Shown piece by piece: positions 49,149-57,582 of a DNA stretch of 64,000 nucleotides; within the stretch, counting starts at the first letter, position 1; every line of letters begins with the position of its first letter. The position numbers were made by a program, and so were the translations under genes. Origin of the DNA: Microbacterium sp. No. 7 (GTDB lineage Bacteria > Actinomycetota > Actinomycetes > Actinomycetales > Microbacteriaceae); NCBI RefSeq assembly GCF_001314225.1, contig NZ_CP012697.1, forward strand, positions 4,278,001 to 4,342,000, read 5' to 3'. A model generated the notes under the pieces. It was not told the origin of the DNA. It did no database searches and saw nothing but the letters and a program-made list of their open reading frames with translations.

Positions 49149-49934
49149 ATGGAGCTATCGCTCAGCGGAAAACGGATCGTGGTCACCGGGGGCACATCCG
49201 GTATCGGCCGCGCCACCGCCAAGCTGCTGGTCGCCGAGGGCGCTTCCGTGCTCTCCGTCGGCCGGGCCGCCGTCATCGACCCCATGCCCGGCGAGACCAT
49301 CGTCGACATAGATCTCTCGGCGACTGATGCCGACCGCCGCCTCGGCGCGGCAGTCGACGCCGCCTGGGGCGGTCGATGCGACGGACTCGCCGCCGTCGCG
49401 GGAGTCATGCGGATGACGGACGGCGGCGTTCTCGACGCTGCTGACCACGACTGGCGCGCCACGTGGGAGGTGAACGTACTGGGCACCGTCCGCGCACTGC
49501 GCGCCACCGTTCCGCCGATGATCGCCGCAGGCGGCGGAGCGGTCGTCCTGATGTCATCGGTGCGCGCCGTCATGCCCGACTTCCGCCAACCCGACTACTC
49601 GGTGACCAAGGCGGCCGTTCGATCGCTCGCACGCATGACCGCGGACGAGTTCGCCCATGCCGGGGTGCGTGTGAACTCGGTCAGTCCCGGCGCCGTGCGC
49701 ACCGACGCCTGGGATGCGCCCGGCGGCGTGGGCGACGTGCTCGCGACTCGGCACGGCCGGGATCGTGAGGAGGCGATCGCGCATGAGATGGCCGTCGTGC
49801 GTGGCGTGCCGCTGGGTCGCATCGGAACGCCGGAGGAGATCGCGCGCGTCGTGGCGTTCCTCCTCTCACCCGTCTCCTGCTACCTCACCGGGGAGGACAT
49901 CCGTGCCGACGGAGGCTACGTCCGCACCCTCTGA
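49149..49934 (+). CDS. Short-chain dehydrogenase/reductase
   Basis: 261 residues, ATG with AAGGAGG eight bases before. '[17 protein letters not shown]', 'VLMSSVRAVMP' with catalytic Ser, 'YSVTKAAVRSLARM' with Tyr and Lys, 'NSVSPGAVRTDAW' and 'TGEDIRADGGYVRTL' are all canonical. An NAD(P)-dependent alcohol dehydrogenase probably in the same pathway. Divergent from the operon and sharing its operators. Confidence 0.92.
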   Translation: MELSLSGKRIVVTGGTSGIGRATAKLLVAEGASVLSVGRAAVIDPMPGETIVDIDLSATDADRRLGAAVDAAWGGRCDGLAAVAGVMRMTDGGVLDAADHDWRATWEVNVLGTVRALRATVPPMIAAGGGAVVLMSSVRAVMPDFRQPDYSVTKAAVRSLARMTADEFAHAGVRVNSVSPGAVRTDAWDAPGGVGDVLATRHGRDREEAIAHEMAVVRGVPLGRIGTPEEIARVVAFLLSPVSCYLTGEDIRADGGYVRTL

Positions 49935-50021
49935 TCGCCTGACGGCGCCCCACGCTCCAACTGCCGCTCCTCCCCCTCCCACGCCCCGACTCAAAGCCGA
50001 TATCTGTTGTGGCTTGAGGTC

Positions 50022-50500
50022 GCGGATGCCGCTCGTTTCGTAGAATCCGCGTCCGGCAGCGCAACACGTGAGCCGGGCAAGAAGGACGCGTTCGTCTACC
50101 ACCTCTCGAAGCCGCTCCCCCGCCAGCTCGAGCTGCCCAGCACGGTCGTGGCGTCACCGTGAGAGGCGGACGCCGCACTCGGCCATTTGCAGGGACTGGG
50201 CATGCTCGTCACCGACCCCAGCCTCCTCATCGGCCCCTACCTGCGGCACGAGGCACTCGCCAGTTACCGCATCGAGGGCACGCAGGTATCGCTCTCCGAT
50301 GTCTTCCAGGCCGACGCGGTGAAGAGAAATCGCCCGGCGAGTGTGGCGCGCTCTCGACGGCTCATCTCCATCCGTGAGAGCTACCACTCGGAAGCGATCA
50401 AGGAACGGTCGAGCCTCCCTCAGCTCGTCGACATCATCGTGCGCAATCCCTTGGTGACGGTGAAGTCGGTGCAGACTGAATCCCGCAGCGGCCCCACAGG
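50022..50500 (+). pseudogene. Decayed Fic-family AMP-transferase gene
   Basis: The frame reads 'GKKDAFVYHLSKPLPRQLEL', an in-frame TGA at 50160-50162, then 'LLIGPYLRHEALASYRIEGTQVSLSDVFQAD', the N-terminal Fic domain with the inhibitory helix. It jumps to a C-terminal part 'RRLISIRESYHSEAI ... LPQLVDIIVRNPLVTVKSVQ', so the catalytic HPFxxGNG core is deleted. No function is possible. Confidence 0.75.
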
Positions 50501-50786
50501 TCACCGGCCCAAATCTACGAACACTCTCGCTACTCATAAAGACGGGCCGACTTCTTATGAGCAACTCAGCTTCTGGATCGCGAGAACCACGCCATGTGGC
50601 CCCGTGCGAGCAGCACCCGCCTGACCGCCGATGCGCGGACGGTACACAGCCGAGACCACGGAGCCAACGACTGACCTGGGGCGGGAGCCATCCAGCTCGG
50701 TAGGCACGCGGCTGCGCTAAGGACCTCTCCATGGTGGAAGATGAGAGCTACGGTCTTCATATATGTGGCGCGACGGAGGCGACGTG

Positions 50787-51758
50787 GTGAACGGCAAGCA
50801 GATCAGGGTCTATCTCGTCGATGGCACGCCGGGTGGCCTTCTCACGGCAGAGATCATGAACTGGACGGGCCATGTGGTCGCCGCGCCGCGATCCGACATC
50901 GCTGATCTCCTTGCCCGTGACGAAGTCCGCCGTACGGGCGTATATGTGCTACTCGGCGACGATGCCGAATCGCTATCCCCTTCCGGCAAGGCGGTCTACG
51001 TCGGAGAAGGGGACGACATCGCTGTACGTCTACGCCAGCATGCTCGCCCGGAAAAGGCAGGCGGAAAGGACTTCTGGGATCGTGTGGTGATCCTGACCTC
51101 GAAGGATGCGAATGTCACGAAGGCTCATGCACGTTACCTCGAGGCACGCCTCATCGGTGCGGCGACTGCAGCCAGACGCGCCACAGTCGTGAACGGCACA
51201 GCGCCCGTTCCAATACACCTGCCCGAGGCAGACATCTCGGACATGGAATATTATCTCAGCCAGGTACACATCGTGCTCCCGGTTCTGGGTATCACAGAGT
51301 TCCGACCGACTCGTGCAGCGAGCACCGCTGAGGCGTCTCTCGGGTCGGCGAACTCCGCGGCAGGGCGCACTTCGCCGACGTTTCACTTCGAAGTGCCACG
51401 ATACGGAATCTCGGCCACAGCACAAGAGATCGACGGAGAGTTCACCGTCCTTGAAGGTTCCATCGCGCGTGCCAACTGGATCAGCACTAGTCGCCACCGT
51501 GGTTATCAGCAACAGCACACGACGCTCATAGCTGATGGAACTCTTCGAACAGAAGATCGTGGGCTCGCAAGATTCACGCAGGACGTCGTCTTTTCGTCGT
51601 CCTCGGCAGCTGCCGCGGTCGTCGCAGGCCGTTCTGCGAACGGTCGTACTTCGTGGGTCGACCCCGTCTCCGGGATTAACTTTGGCGAGTGGCAGAGCCG
51701 CGGCATCAGGGACGAAATCTTCGAAGCCACTCCGGCCGCGGATCAAGGCCTGAGCTGA
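50787..51758 (+). CDS. GIY-YIG nuclease-like protein with DUF4357
   Basis: 323 residues from GTG 50787 (GGAGG seven bases upstream; ATG 50763 and GTG 50784 are possible). N-terminal GIY-YIG core: 'TGVYVLLGDDAE' and 'KAVYVGEGDDIAVRLRQHA' with the Tyr pair and Arg, then 'FWDRVVILTSKDANVTKAHARYLEARLI' with the metal Glu. The C terminus 'GYQQQHTTLIADGTLR ... VVAGRSANGRTSWV' is DUF4357. Such proteins occur on mobile DNA and may act in restriction or DNA repair. No partner methylase nearby. Confidence 0.82.
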   Translation: MNGKQIRVYLVDGTPGGLLTAEIMNWTGHVVAAPRSDIADLLARDEVRRTGVYVLLGDDAESLSPSGKAVYVGEGDDIAVRLRQHARPEKAGGKDFWDRVVILTSKDANVTKAHARYLEARLIGAATAARRATVVNGTAPVPIHLPEADISDMEYYLSQVHIVLPVLGITEFRPTRAASTAEASLGSANSAAGRTSPTFHFEVPRYGISATAQEIDGEFTVLEGSIARANWISTSRHRGYQQQHTTLIADGTLRTEDRGLARFTQDVVFSSSSAAAAVVAGRSANGRTSWVDPVSGINFGEWQSRGIRDEIFEATPAADQGLS

Positions 51759-51839
51759 AAATCCCGAAGACCGATCACAAAAACAGCACAAATTCCGCGA
51801 ACCAGCCACCGGCGAATATGCGTCACTCTGCCGAACATG

Positions 51840-51924
51840 ACCGAAGACCGAAAGATTGCTGGACAGATTCCGATGGGAGCCGCAGAAACCCTTGCGGTGC
51901 TTCTACATAGCGTGATCTCGTCTT
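51840..51924 (+). other. Degenerate second copy of the tRNA 3' half and terminator (island right edge)
   Basis: 51840-51884 aligns without gaps to 32709-32753 at 32 of 45 positions, including CGAAAG and GGAGCC. 51885-51908 aligns to 32778-32801 at 20 of 24, then TCGTCTT follows in both. Order and orientation match, with a deletion of about 24 bases between the blocks. Probably the relic attachment site of an older insertion. Confidence 0.65.
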
Positions 51925-51954
51925 CGGGCTGGCTATGTCTTCAGGCTGGCTATG
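51921..51954. repeat. 17-bp tandem duplication
   Basis: TCTTCGGGCTGGCTATG (51921-51937) is repeated at 51938-51954 with one change (G to A). It abuts the degenerate attachment copy. Confidence 0.85.
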
Positions 51955-52245
51955 TGGCTCGGCCCGAAGCACCGACGAGGTGCTCGCGGCCGTGGATCGC
52001 TTCGCGGCGCGAGCCGGTCGGCGGGAGCGTGGGCGGTGACACGGGCGAGCGAGCTGGTCCCGACCGTTCACCGCCGAGGGGCTGATCGTTCCCGAGGGGC
52101 GACGCGCCACGCATCCCTCCTCGGGAACGCGAGATCTCCTCGATTGTGAACGGGGCGGGCGCGCCGAGCGGCACGCCCGCCCCGTATGAGTCGCAATGAG
52201 ACGCGGCGGATGGCCGGGGGCGGAGGGCGCTGCCAGGATGGCGCG
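51955..52245. other. Gene-free transition to chromosomal DNA
   Basis: No complete gene is seen. A short fragment in the plus frame (STDEVLAAVDRFAARAG) looks like gene debris. A perfect 11-base hairpin (52151-52161 with 52174-52184) stands near the end, probably a terminator without a T run. Downstream DNA is visibly richer in G and C than the island. Confidence 0.55.
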
Positions 52246-53241
52246 GTGACGGTCTCCGCGGTCAGCTTCTTCTCCCGTCTGCTCGGCGGCACGCCCGCGC
52301 CGCAGCGCTACGACGACGCCCTCGCCGAGATCGGCGTCGCCGAGCGGCTGGGCTTCCATCGCGCGTGGGTGGCGCAGCACCATCTGTCCGGCGACGAGGG
52401 CGGACTGCCGTCACCGCTCGTGTTCCTCGCGCACGCGGCGGCGAGGACGTCCCGCATCCGGCTCGCGACCGGCGTGATCACGGTGGGGCTGGAGGAGCCG
52501 ATCCGCGCGGCGGAGGACGCCGCGGTGCTCGACGTGCTCTCGGGCGGCCGCCTCGACATCGGCCTCGGCTCGGGCGGCTCGGCCGCGCTGCTGACGGCCC
52601 TGGGCCTGGAGGGCGCCGACCGCACGCGGCTGTACGAGGACAAGGTCGCGGCGTTCCGGGCGGCGCTCGACGGGGCGGAGCTCGGCGGCGGACGGCTGTG
52701 GCCGCCGGCGCCCGGGCTGAGCGGCCGGATCTGGCAGGCGACGTTCTCGGTGCAGGGCGGGCGTCGCGCCGGGCTCGCGGGCGACGGGCTGCTGCTGTCG
52801 CGCACCCAGCCGCGGCCGGAGGGAAGGCCGTCGCTGCCGCTGGCCGACGTGCAGCTGCCGATCATCGAGGCCTATCTCGACGCCCTGCCGGCCGGCGTCG
52901 CCCCGCGGATCATGGCCTCGCGCACGGTCTACGTCGCCGACGACCGCGAACGCGCCCTCGCGCAGGCCGCGACGGGCATCGCCCGCGTGAAGGGGTCGTT
53001 CGAGCGGCTCGGGCAGGTCTTCGACGGCGACGACGCGGCGTCGCTCATCCGCACGACCGACGCGCACGTCGGCACGCCGGACGACGTCGCCGCATCGCTG
53101 GCGAAGGATGCCTCGATCGCGGCATCGACGGAGCTCGCCATCCAGGTGCATTCGATCGACCCGCCGTCCGACGACGTGCGCGCCTCGCTGGAGCTGTTCG
53201 CCGCGCGCGTGGCGCCGGCGCTCGGGCTCCCGCTCGCCTGA
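52246..53241 (+). CDS. Luciferase-like flavin monooxygenase, KPN_01858 type
   Basis: 331 residues from GTG 52246 (CAGGA upstream; ATGs at 52186 and 52210 possible). 'FFSRLLGGTPAPQRYDDALAEIGVAERLGFHRAWVAQHHL', 'GGLPSPLVFLAHAAARTSRIRLATGVITVGLEEPIRAAEDAAVLDVLSGGRLDIGLGSGG' fit the FMN-dependent KPN_01858 subgroup of LLM enzymes. Needs reduced flavin from a partner. Substrate unknown. Followed by the CMD/AhpD fusion. Confidence 0.9.
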   Translation: MTVSAVSFFSRLLGGTPAPQRYDDALAEIGVAERLGFHRAWVAQHHLSGDEGGLPSPLVFLAHAAARTSRIRLATGVITVGLEEPIRAAEDAAVLDVLSGGRLDIGLGSGGSAALLTALGLEGADRTRLYEDKVAAFRAALDGAELGGGRLWPPAPGLSGRIWQATFSVQGGRRAGLAGDGLLLSRTQPRPEGRPSLPLADVQLPIIEAYLDALPAGVAPRIMASRTVYVADDRERALAQAATGIARVKGSFERLGQVFDGDDAASLIRTTDAHVGTPDDVAASLAKDASIAASTELAIQVHSIDPPSDDVRASLELFAARVAPALGLPLA

Positions 53242-53355
53242 ACCGTCCTCCCGGCCAGCACGGCTCCCCACCCGCCCCCGGAAGCACCGCGAACCCGCAT
53301 CCCGCACCCGCCACCTCACCCGACCGCCCCGCACCAGACCCCGAGAAGGAGCACC

Positions 53356-54627
53356 GTGACCGACATCATCGACCTGGAGGCCGGCGTCGCCGCCGGGAGC
53401 GGCATCGACGCGGCCCGCCGCGCGCGGCCGAACGCGCGCGAGCACTCGCAGGCGGCGTTCGAGGCGCTGTTCACGGAGCCGGGCATCGCACCGGCCGCCC
53501 TGTCCGCGTTCTCTCTGACGGAGCGCTTCGCCGTCGCCGCGTTCGTCACCTCGCTCACCGGGTCGGCGATCGAGACGTATCCGCGGGAGCTGGCGGCCCT
53601 CGACACCGGCCTCGCCGGCGCGGTCGCCGACGCGGCCCTCTCGGCGCGGGCGCGCGGCCCCTTCGGCCACTACCCGCCGAGCGGCGTGTCGGCCGAGGAC
53701 ACCGACGGCCTGCGCTGGACGGCCGACGCCGTGAGCGGGATCTCCCCGCGCGTGGCCGCCGCCCTGACCCACGCCCACCTGCTGACGCTCCGGCCCCGCG
53801 AGGCCGCGCCCGCGGCGCTCGCGACCCTGCAGGACGCGGGCTGGAGCGTCGACGGCATCGTCTCGCTGTCGCAGCTCGTCTCGTTCCTCACGTATCAGCT
53901 GCGCGTCATCCACGGGCTCCGCGTCGTCGCCGGGCATGCGGGCGCGACGCCCGGCGACGGGTTCGCCATGATCGACCCGCGACCGGATGCCGCGGCGCAG
54001 CCGACGAGGGACGACGGCGTGCCGCCCGCGTTCACGCAGGAGCAGCTGTGGTGGGAGCCCTGGCTGCCGCCCATCGAGAAGGACGCGCTCACCGCCGCGC
54101 ACTACGACGGCCTGGTCGAGCGGGCGCGGGCGGCGCTGCCGTACTTCCGGCTGCTCGCCCGGGATCCGAAGGTGCTGCGCGCCCGGACCCTCGCCGACCT
54201 CGACATCTTCACGAACGAGGACGGCGGTCTGCCGCGGGCCGAGCGCGAGCTCGCGGCCGCCGCCGTGTCCCGCCTGAACGGATGCCTGTTCTGCGCGTCC
54301 GTGCACGCGCGCAGCGCGTCGCGGTTCTCGGGTCGGCGCGACGACGTGCAGCGGCTGCTCGACGACGGCGTGGACGCGCGGATCGACGAGCGCTGGGACG
54401 CGATCATCGACGCGGCCGCCGACCTGAGCCGCACCCCGATCGCCTTCGACGCCGCCCACGTGCACCGGCTCCGTGCGGCGGGCCTGGAGGATCAGGCGCT
54501 CGTCGACCTGATCGGCTCGGCGGCGTTCTTCAACTGGGCGAACCGGCTCATGCTCTCGATCGGCGAGCCGCGGGTCGACCCCGCCCGGCTCGAGACCATC
54601 CGCGAGTACGAGAACCGCCCGCGCTGA
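53356..54627 (+). CDS. Fused CMD-domain / alkylhydroperoxidase-domain protein (Avi_7170 plus Avi_7169 type)
   Basis: 423 residues, GTG start with GAAGGAG. Two related AhpD-like halves: residues 1-195 (CMD part, 'ALTHAHLLTLRPREAAPAAL ... LVSFLTYQLRVIHG') without Cys, and residues 225-423 with the active 'NGCLFCASVHARSASRF' CxxCxxxH motif. In many bacteria these are two genes; here they form one chain. Probably handles a peroxide or electrons linked to the monooxygenases. Confidence 0.85.
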   Translation: MTDIIDLEAGVAAGSGIDAARRARPNAREHSQAAFEALFTEPGIAPAALSAFSLTERFAVAAFVTSLTGSAIETYPRELAALDTGLAGAVADAALSARARGPFGHYPPSGVSAEDTDGLRWTADAVSGISPRVAAALTHAHLLTLRPREAAPAALATLQDAGWSVDGIVSLSQLVSFLTYQLRVIHGLRVVAGHAGATPGDGFAMIDPRPDAAAQPTRDDGVPPAFTQEQLWWEPWLPPIEKDALTAAHYDGLVERARAALPYFRLLARDPKVLRARTLADLDIFTNEDGGLPRAERELAAAAVSRLNGCLFCASVHARSASRFSGRRDDVQRLLDDGVDARIDERWDAIIDAAADLSRTPIAFDAAHVHRLRAAGLEDQALVDLIGSAAFFNWANRLMLSIGEPRVDPARLETIREYENRPR

Positions 54628-54654
54628 CGCGCGCCACGCCGTGCCCGGGTTCCA

Positions 54655-54682
54655 CGCCCCGGAGCCTCCCGGCTCCGGGGCG
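54655..54682. terminator. Bidirectional terminator between convergent genes
   Basis: CGCCCCGGAGCC (54655-54666) and GGCTCCGGGGCG (54671-54682) form a perfect 12-base stem with loop TCCC. It separates the rightward fusion gene and the leftward DUF1684 gene. Confidence 0.8.
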
Positions 54683-54690
54683 ACCACCCC

Positions 54691-55443
54691 CTACCCCCGC
54701 AGCACCAGCTTCTCGCCGGCGCGCACGGGGAGCTCCCACCGGTTGCCGGGCAGCGGCGTGGGGCAGACGTACTCGGGCGAGAAGCCGCACGGCGGCACCG
54801 TGAGCCGGTTGAAGTCGACGACGAACACGTCGCCCTCCGGCGTCCCCAGCTCGACGAAGCGGAAGCGGTAGGTCTCGACGTTGTTCGTCGCGTCGCCGAG
54901 CACGGCGGAGAAGCCACCGGCCGCCGTGGACGTCACCGTGAGCACCGCCGGGCCGGCCGGCGTGTCCAGCCGGATCTCCCCCGCGAGCCTCGCCGGCGTG
55001 ACCACGCCGTCGACGGCGACGACGTCGACGCTCTCGCCCGACTCGTCCCGCACGAACGTGCCGGCCACCCGCCAGGCGGGGTCATAGGCGTAGGCGTCGA
55101 TCCCGACGATGGTGGTGCGGTTCGGCGAGGCGGGGTCGAAGACGCGCAGCGCGTTGCCGCGGCGGTCGAAGTTCCTCAGCAGCAGGTCGCCCACCTCGGC
55201 CGACTCGCCCGGCGCGAGGCGCACCTCGCCGCCCGGCAGCCCGGTGCCGACGATGACGCCGTCCGCGAGACGCCACAGCCCCGGCAGTCCGGCGAGCTCG
55301 GCCGGCTCGTCGCCGGGCCACTCCGTGCGGTCGAGCGCCGCGAGGCCGTGCGGCAGCGTCGCGTTCCGCAGCCGGGCGGCGCGCCACGTCTCCCACGCGG
55401 CGCGCGCCTCCTCGGGCGCCGTCGCCTGCGTCGCCCCGCTCAT
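54691..55443 (-). CDS. DUF1684-domain protein
   Basis: 250 residues from ATG 55443 (ATGA overlap with the LLM gene). 'WETWRAARLRNATLPHGLAAL' starts the domain; 'DFNRLTVPPCGFSPEYVCPTPLPGNRWELPVRAGEKL' is the strongly conserved DUF1684 end. No catalytic role is known for the family. Last gene of the leftward unit. Confidence 0.9.
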   Translation of the reverse strand: MSGATQATAPEEARAAWETWRAARLRNATLPHGLAALDRTEWPGDEPAELAGLPGLWRLADGVIVGTGLPGGEVRLAPGESAEVGDLLLRNFDRRGNALRVFDPASPNRTTIVGIDAYAYDPAWRVAGTFVRDESGESVDVVAVDGVVTPARLAGEIRLDTPAGPAVLTVTSTAAGGFSAVLGDATNNVETYRFRFVELGTPEGDVFVVDFNRLTVPPCGFSPEYVCPTPLPGNRWELPVRAGEKLVLRG

Positions 55444-56570
55444 GCGCGCGCCCATTCCTGCTGGATCTGCCACGTGTCGAGCGTCGCGTCGAGCGTCGGC
55501 CGGTGCGCCGCCCACGCGGCGCGGACGATCGGGACGGTGCGCTCGTACAGCACGCGGGCGCGCTCGATGGTCTCGTCGATCGTCTGATGGGACGGATGGA
55601 TGCCGAGCACGAGCTCGTCGGAGAGCAGGACGCTCGGGTCGTCGAGCAGCCGGCCGGCCAGCTCCTCCGGATCGCCCCAGACGACGTTGTCGGCGAGCGC
55701 CTCGCCCGCCGCGTCGAGATCGAGGGGCACCCGCCCGAGCTCACGGGCGAAGTCGTTCCACTTCGCGGTCGTGCGGGCGAGGTCGTCGAGCGATCCGGGC
55801 CACGCCGAGCGGGACAGCACGACGTAGGGCGTGCGCGCGCCGCCCCAGGCGTCGCGGAAGGTGCGACGGTACTCGACGATGGAGTCCGCCTGGCGGCGCA
55901 GGAAGCCCTCGCGTCGATCGGGGTGGCGCTCGTCGCCCGTGCCGAAGCGCTCCAGGATGAGCCCGTCGCCGTGCCGAGCGGCGCGGCGGATCGTCTCCCA
56001 GTTCGAGGTGCCGTGGTAGATCCGGCCGAGGAGGTCCTCGTTCGGCGGCCAGATCCTCGTCTTCGTGCCCTCGACCTCTCCGCCGGCCACCGCCCACTTG
56101 AGCCGGTCGGTCTTGTCGTCGTACTCGAGCTCGCGGTCGCCGCCCCACTTGGCGAAGACGCTGTACGCGTCCGACGGCACGCCCTTGCCGAGACCCAGCT
56201 GCAGCCGGCCGCCGCTGAGGTAGTCGAGCGCGGCCGCCTCCTCGGCATCCCTCACCGGGTCGTCGGGGACGAGGGGCAGCACGGCGGTGCCGAGGTGGAT
56301 GCGGCTCGTGGCCTGCGCGGCGGCGCCGTAGAACGCGAACGGGCTCGGCAGCGCCGCGAAGCCGGAGTAGAAGTGCCGGGTCGCGATCCAGGCACTGTCG
56401 AAGCCGATCTCCTCCAGCGCCTGGATGAGCCGGATGTTCTCGCCGTAGATCCGGTGCAGGTCGTCGTGCTGGTCGAGGTGGGTGATGAATCCCACGCGCA
56501 GCTCCTGCCCGGCGCCCGAGGCGGCGAGCGGCGCGGTCGTGCGGGGGACGGGGTTCGGGGTGGCGCTCAC
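55440..56570 (-). CDS. Luciferase-like flavin monooxygenase
   Basis: 376 residues from GTG 56570 (GTGA overlap). 'LRVGFITHLDQHDDLHRIYGENIRLIQALEEIGFDSAWIATRHFYSG', 'LPSPFAFYGAAAQATSRIHLGTAVLPLVPDDPVRDAEEAAALDYLSGGRLQLGLGKG' are typical LLM barrel elements. Contains a long insertion around 'AKWGGDRELEYDDK'. Paired with the next LLM gene, which may indicate a two-subunit enzyme. Confidence 0.9.
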   Translation of the reverse strand: MSATPNPVPRTTAPLAASGAGQELRVGFITHLDQHDDLHRIYGENIRLIQALEEIGFDSAWIATRHFYSGFAALPSPFAFYGAAAQATSRIHLGTAVLPLVPDDPVRDAEEAAALDYLSGGRLQLGLGKGVPSDAYSVFAKWGGDRELEYDDKTDRLKWAVAGGEVEGTKTRIWPPNEDLLGRIYHGTSNWETIRRAARHGDGLILERFGTGDERHPDRREGFLRRQADSIVEYRRTFRDAWGGARTPYVVLSRSAWPGSLDDLARTTAKWNDFARELGRVPLDLDAAGEALADNVVWGDPEELAGRLLDDPSVLLSDELVLGIHPSHQTIDETIERARVLYERTVPIVRAAWAAHRPTLDATLDTWQIQQEWARA

Positions 56571-57580
56571 GCGGCGACCTCCTTCTTGACGTCGGCCTGC
56601 AGCGCGGGCAGCTCCGCGCTGAAGAGCTCGATGGCGCGCAGCACGGTCTCGTTGCTCACGCCCGGGCCCTGGAACTGGATGGCGGTCTGCTCGGTGCCGT
56701 CGAACTGCTCCGTCCACGCCCAGATCTGGTCGGCGACGTCGGCGGCGGTGCCGACGGCGAAGCTGAGCCGCTCCGCGATCTCGTCGAACTGCGCACTGTC
56801 GGGGCCGCCGTCCCAGTCGAGCCGGAGGTAGATCCTGGCGTACTCGCGGAGGAACTCGACGGCGTCGCGCCGCGCCTCGTCGCGCGTGCGGCCGACGAGA
56901 CCGCTGCGCAGGTGGATGACCTCGCCGTCGCCGCCGGTGACCTCGCGGTACTCGCGGTTGAAACGGAGACGCTCCTCCAGCGGCAGCGGCCGGGGGATCA
57001 TCAGCCGGTAGCCGTGCCTCGCGGCGAGCTCGGTGGAGTTGCGGCCGGCCGCGACCCAGATGAGGTCGTTCGCCGCACGGGTCGTCGTGGGCGACAGCCG
57101 GACGTCCTCGTAGCGGTAGTACTCCCCCTGGAAGTCCACGATCCCGGTGTCGAAGGCCTGGTGCAGGATCTCGAAGATCTCCCTCGCGCGCGGCGACAGC
57201 GTCGACGGATCGTCGTCGACGCCCATCGCGAAGCTGAGCGCGGCGTCGCCGATGCCGCTGCCCACGCCGAGGTCGAGGCGGCCGCCGGAGACGGAGTCGA
57301 GCAGCAGCGCCGACTCGGCCAGCCGGATCGGGTTGTAGTAGGGGGCGCAGACGATCGACGTGCCGAGCCGGATCCGCTCGGTGCGGCCGCTGATCCGGGC
57401 GAGGAAGAGCAGCGGGTCGGGGATCTCGCCGCGCCACTGCAGGTGGTGCTCGGTCACCCACACGCCGTTGTAGCCGAGCCGGTCGCCGAGGACGACCTGC
57501 TCCTCGATGTCGCGGTAGAGCTCGTGCGGGCTCTGCCCCGGCGAGGTGTCGCCGTAGTAGAAGAGGTCGATGCGTGGCAT
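56567..57580 (-). CDS. Luciferase-like flavin monooxygenase
   Basis: 337 residues, ATG 57580 with AAAGGACC. 'RIDLFYYGDTSPGQSPHELYRDIEEQVVLGDRLGYNGVWVTEHHLQWRGEIPDPLLFLARISGRTERIRLGTSIVCAPYYNPIRLAESALLLDSVSGGRLDLGVGSG' follows the LLM family throughout. Just downstream of the ABC transporter ATPase gene, so the imported substrate is probably its target or precursor. Confidence 0.9.
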   Translation of the reverse strand: MPRIDLFYYGDTSPGQSPHELYRDIEEQVVLGDRLGYNGVWVTEHHLQWRGEIPDPLLFLARISGRTERIRLGTSIVCAPYYNPIRLAESALLLDSVSGGRLDLGVGSGIGDAALSFAMGVDDDPSTLSPRAREIFEILHQAFDTGIVDFQGEYYRYEDVRLSPTTTRAANDLIWVAAGRNSTELAARHGYRLMIPRPLPLEERLRFNREYREVTGGDGEVIHLRSGLVGRTRDEARRDAVEFLREYARIYLRLDWDGGPDSAQFDEIAERLSFAVGTAADVADQIWAWTEQFDGTEQTAIQFQGPGVSNETVLRAIELFSAELPALQADVKKEVAA

Positions 57581-57582
57581 CC

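Noticed and set aside
52365..54803. A very long plus-strand open frame (812 codons) over the LLM and CMD genes
   Set aside because: It is Arg/Ala/Gly-rich shadow coding in G+C-rich DNA; the other frames carry full family signatures with ribosome sites.
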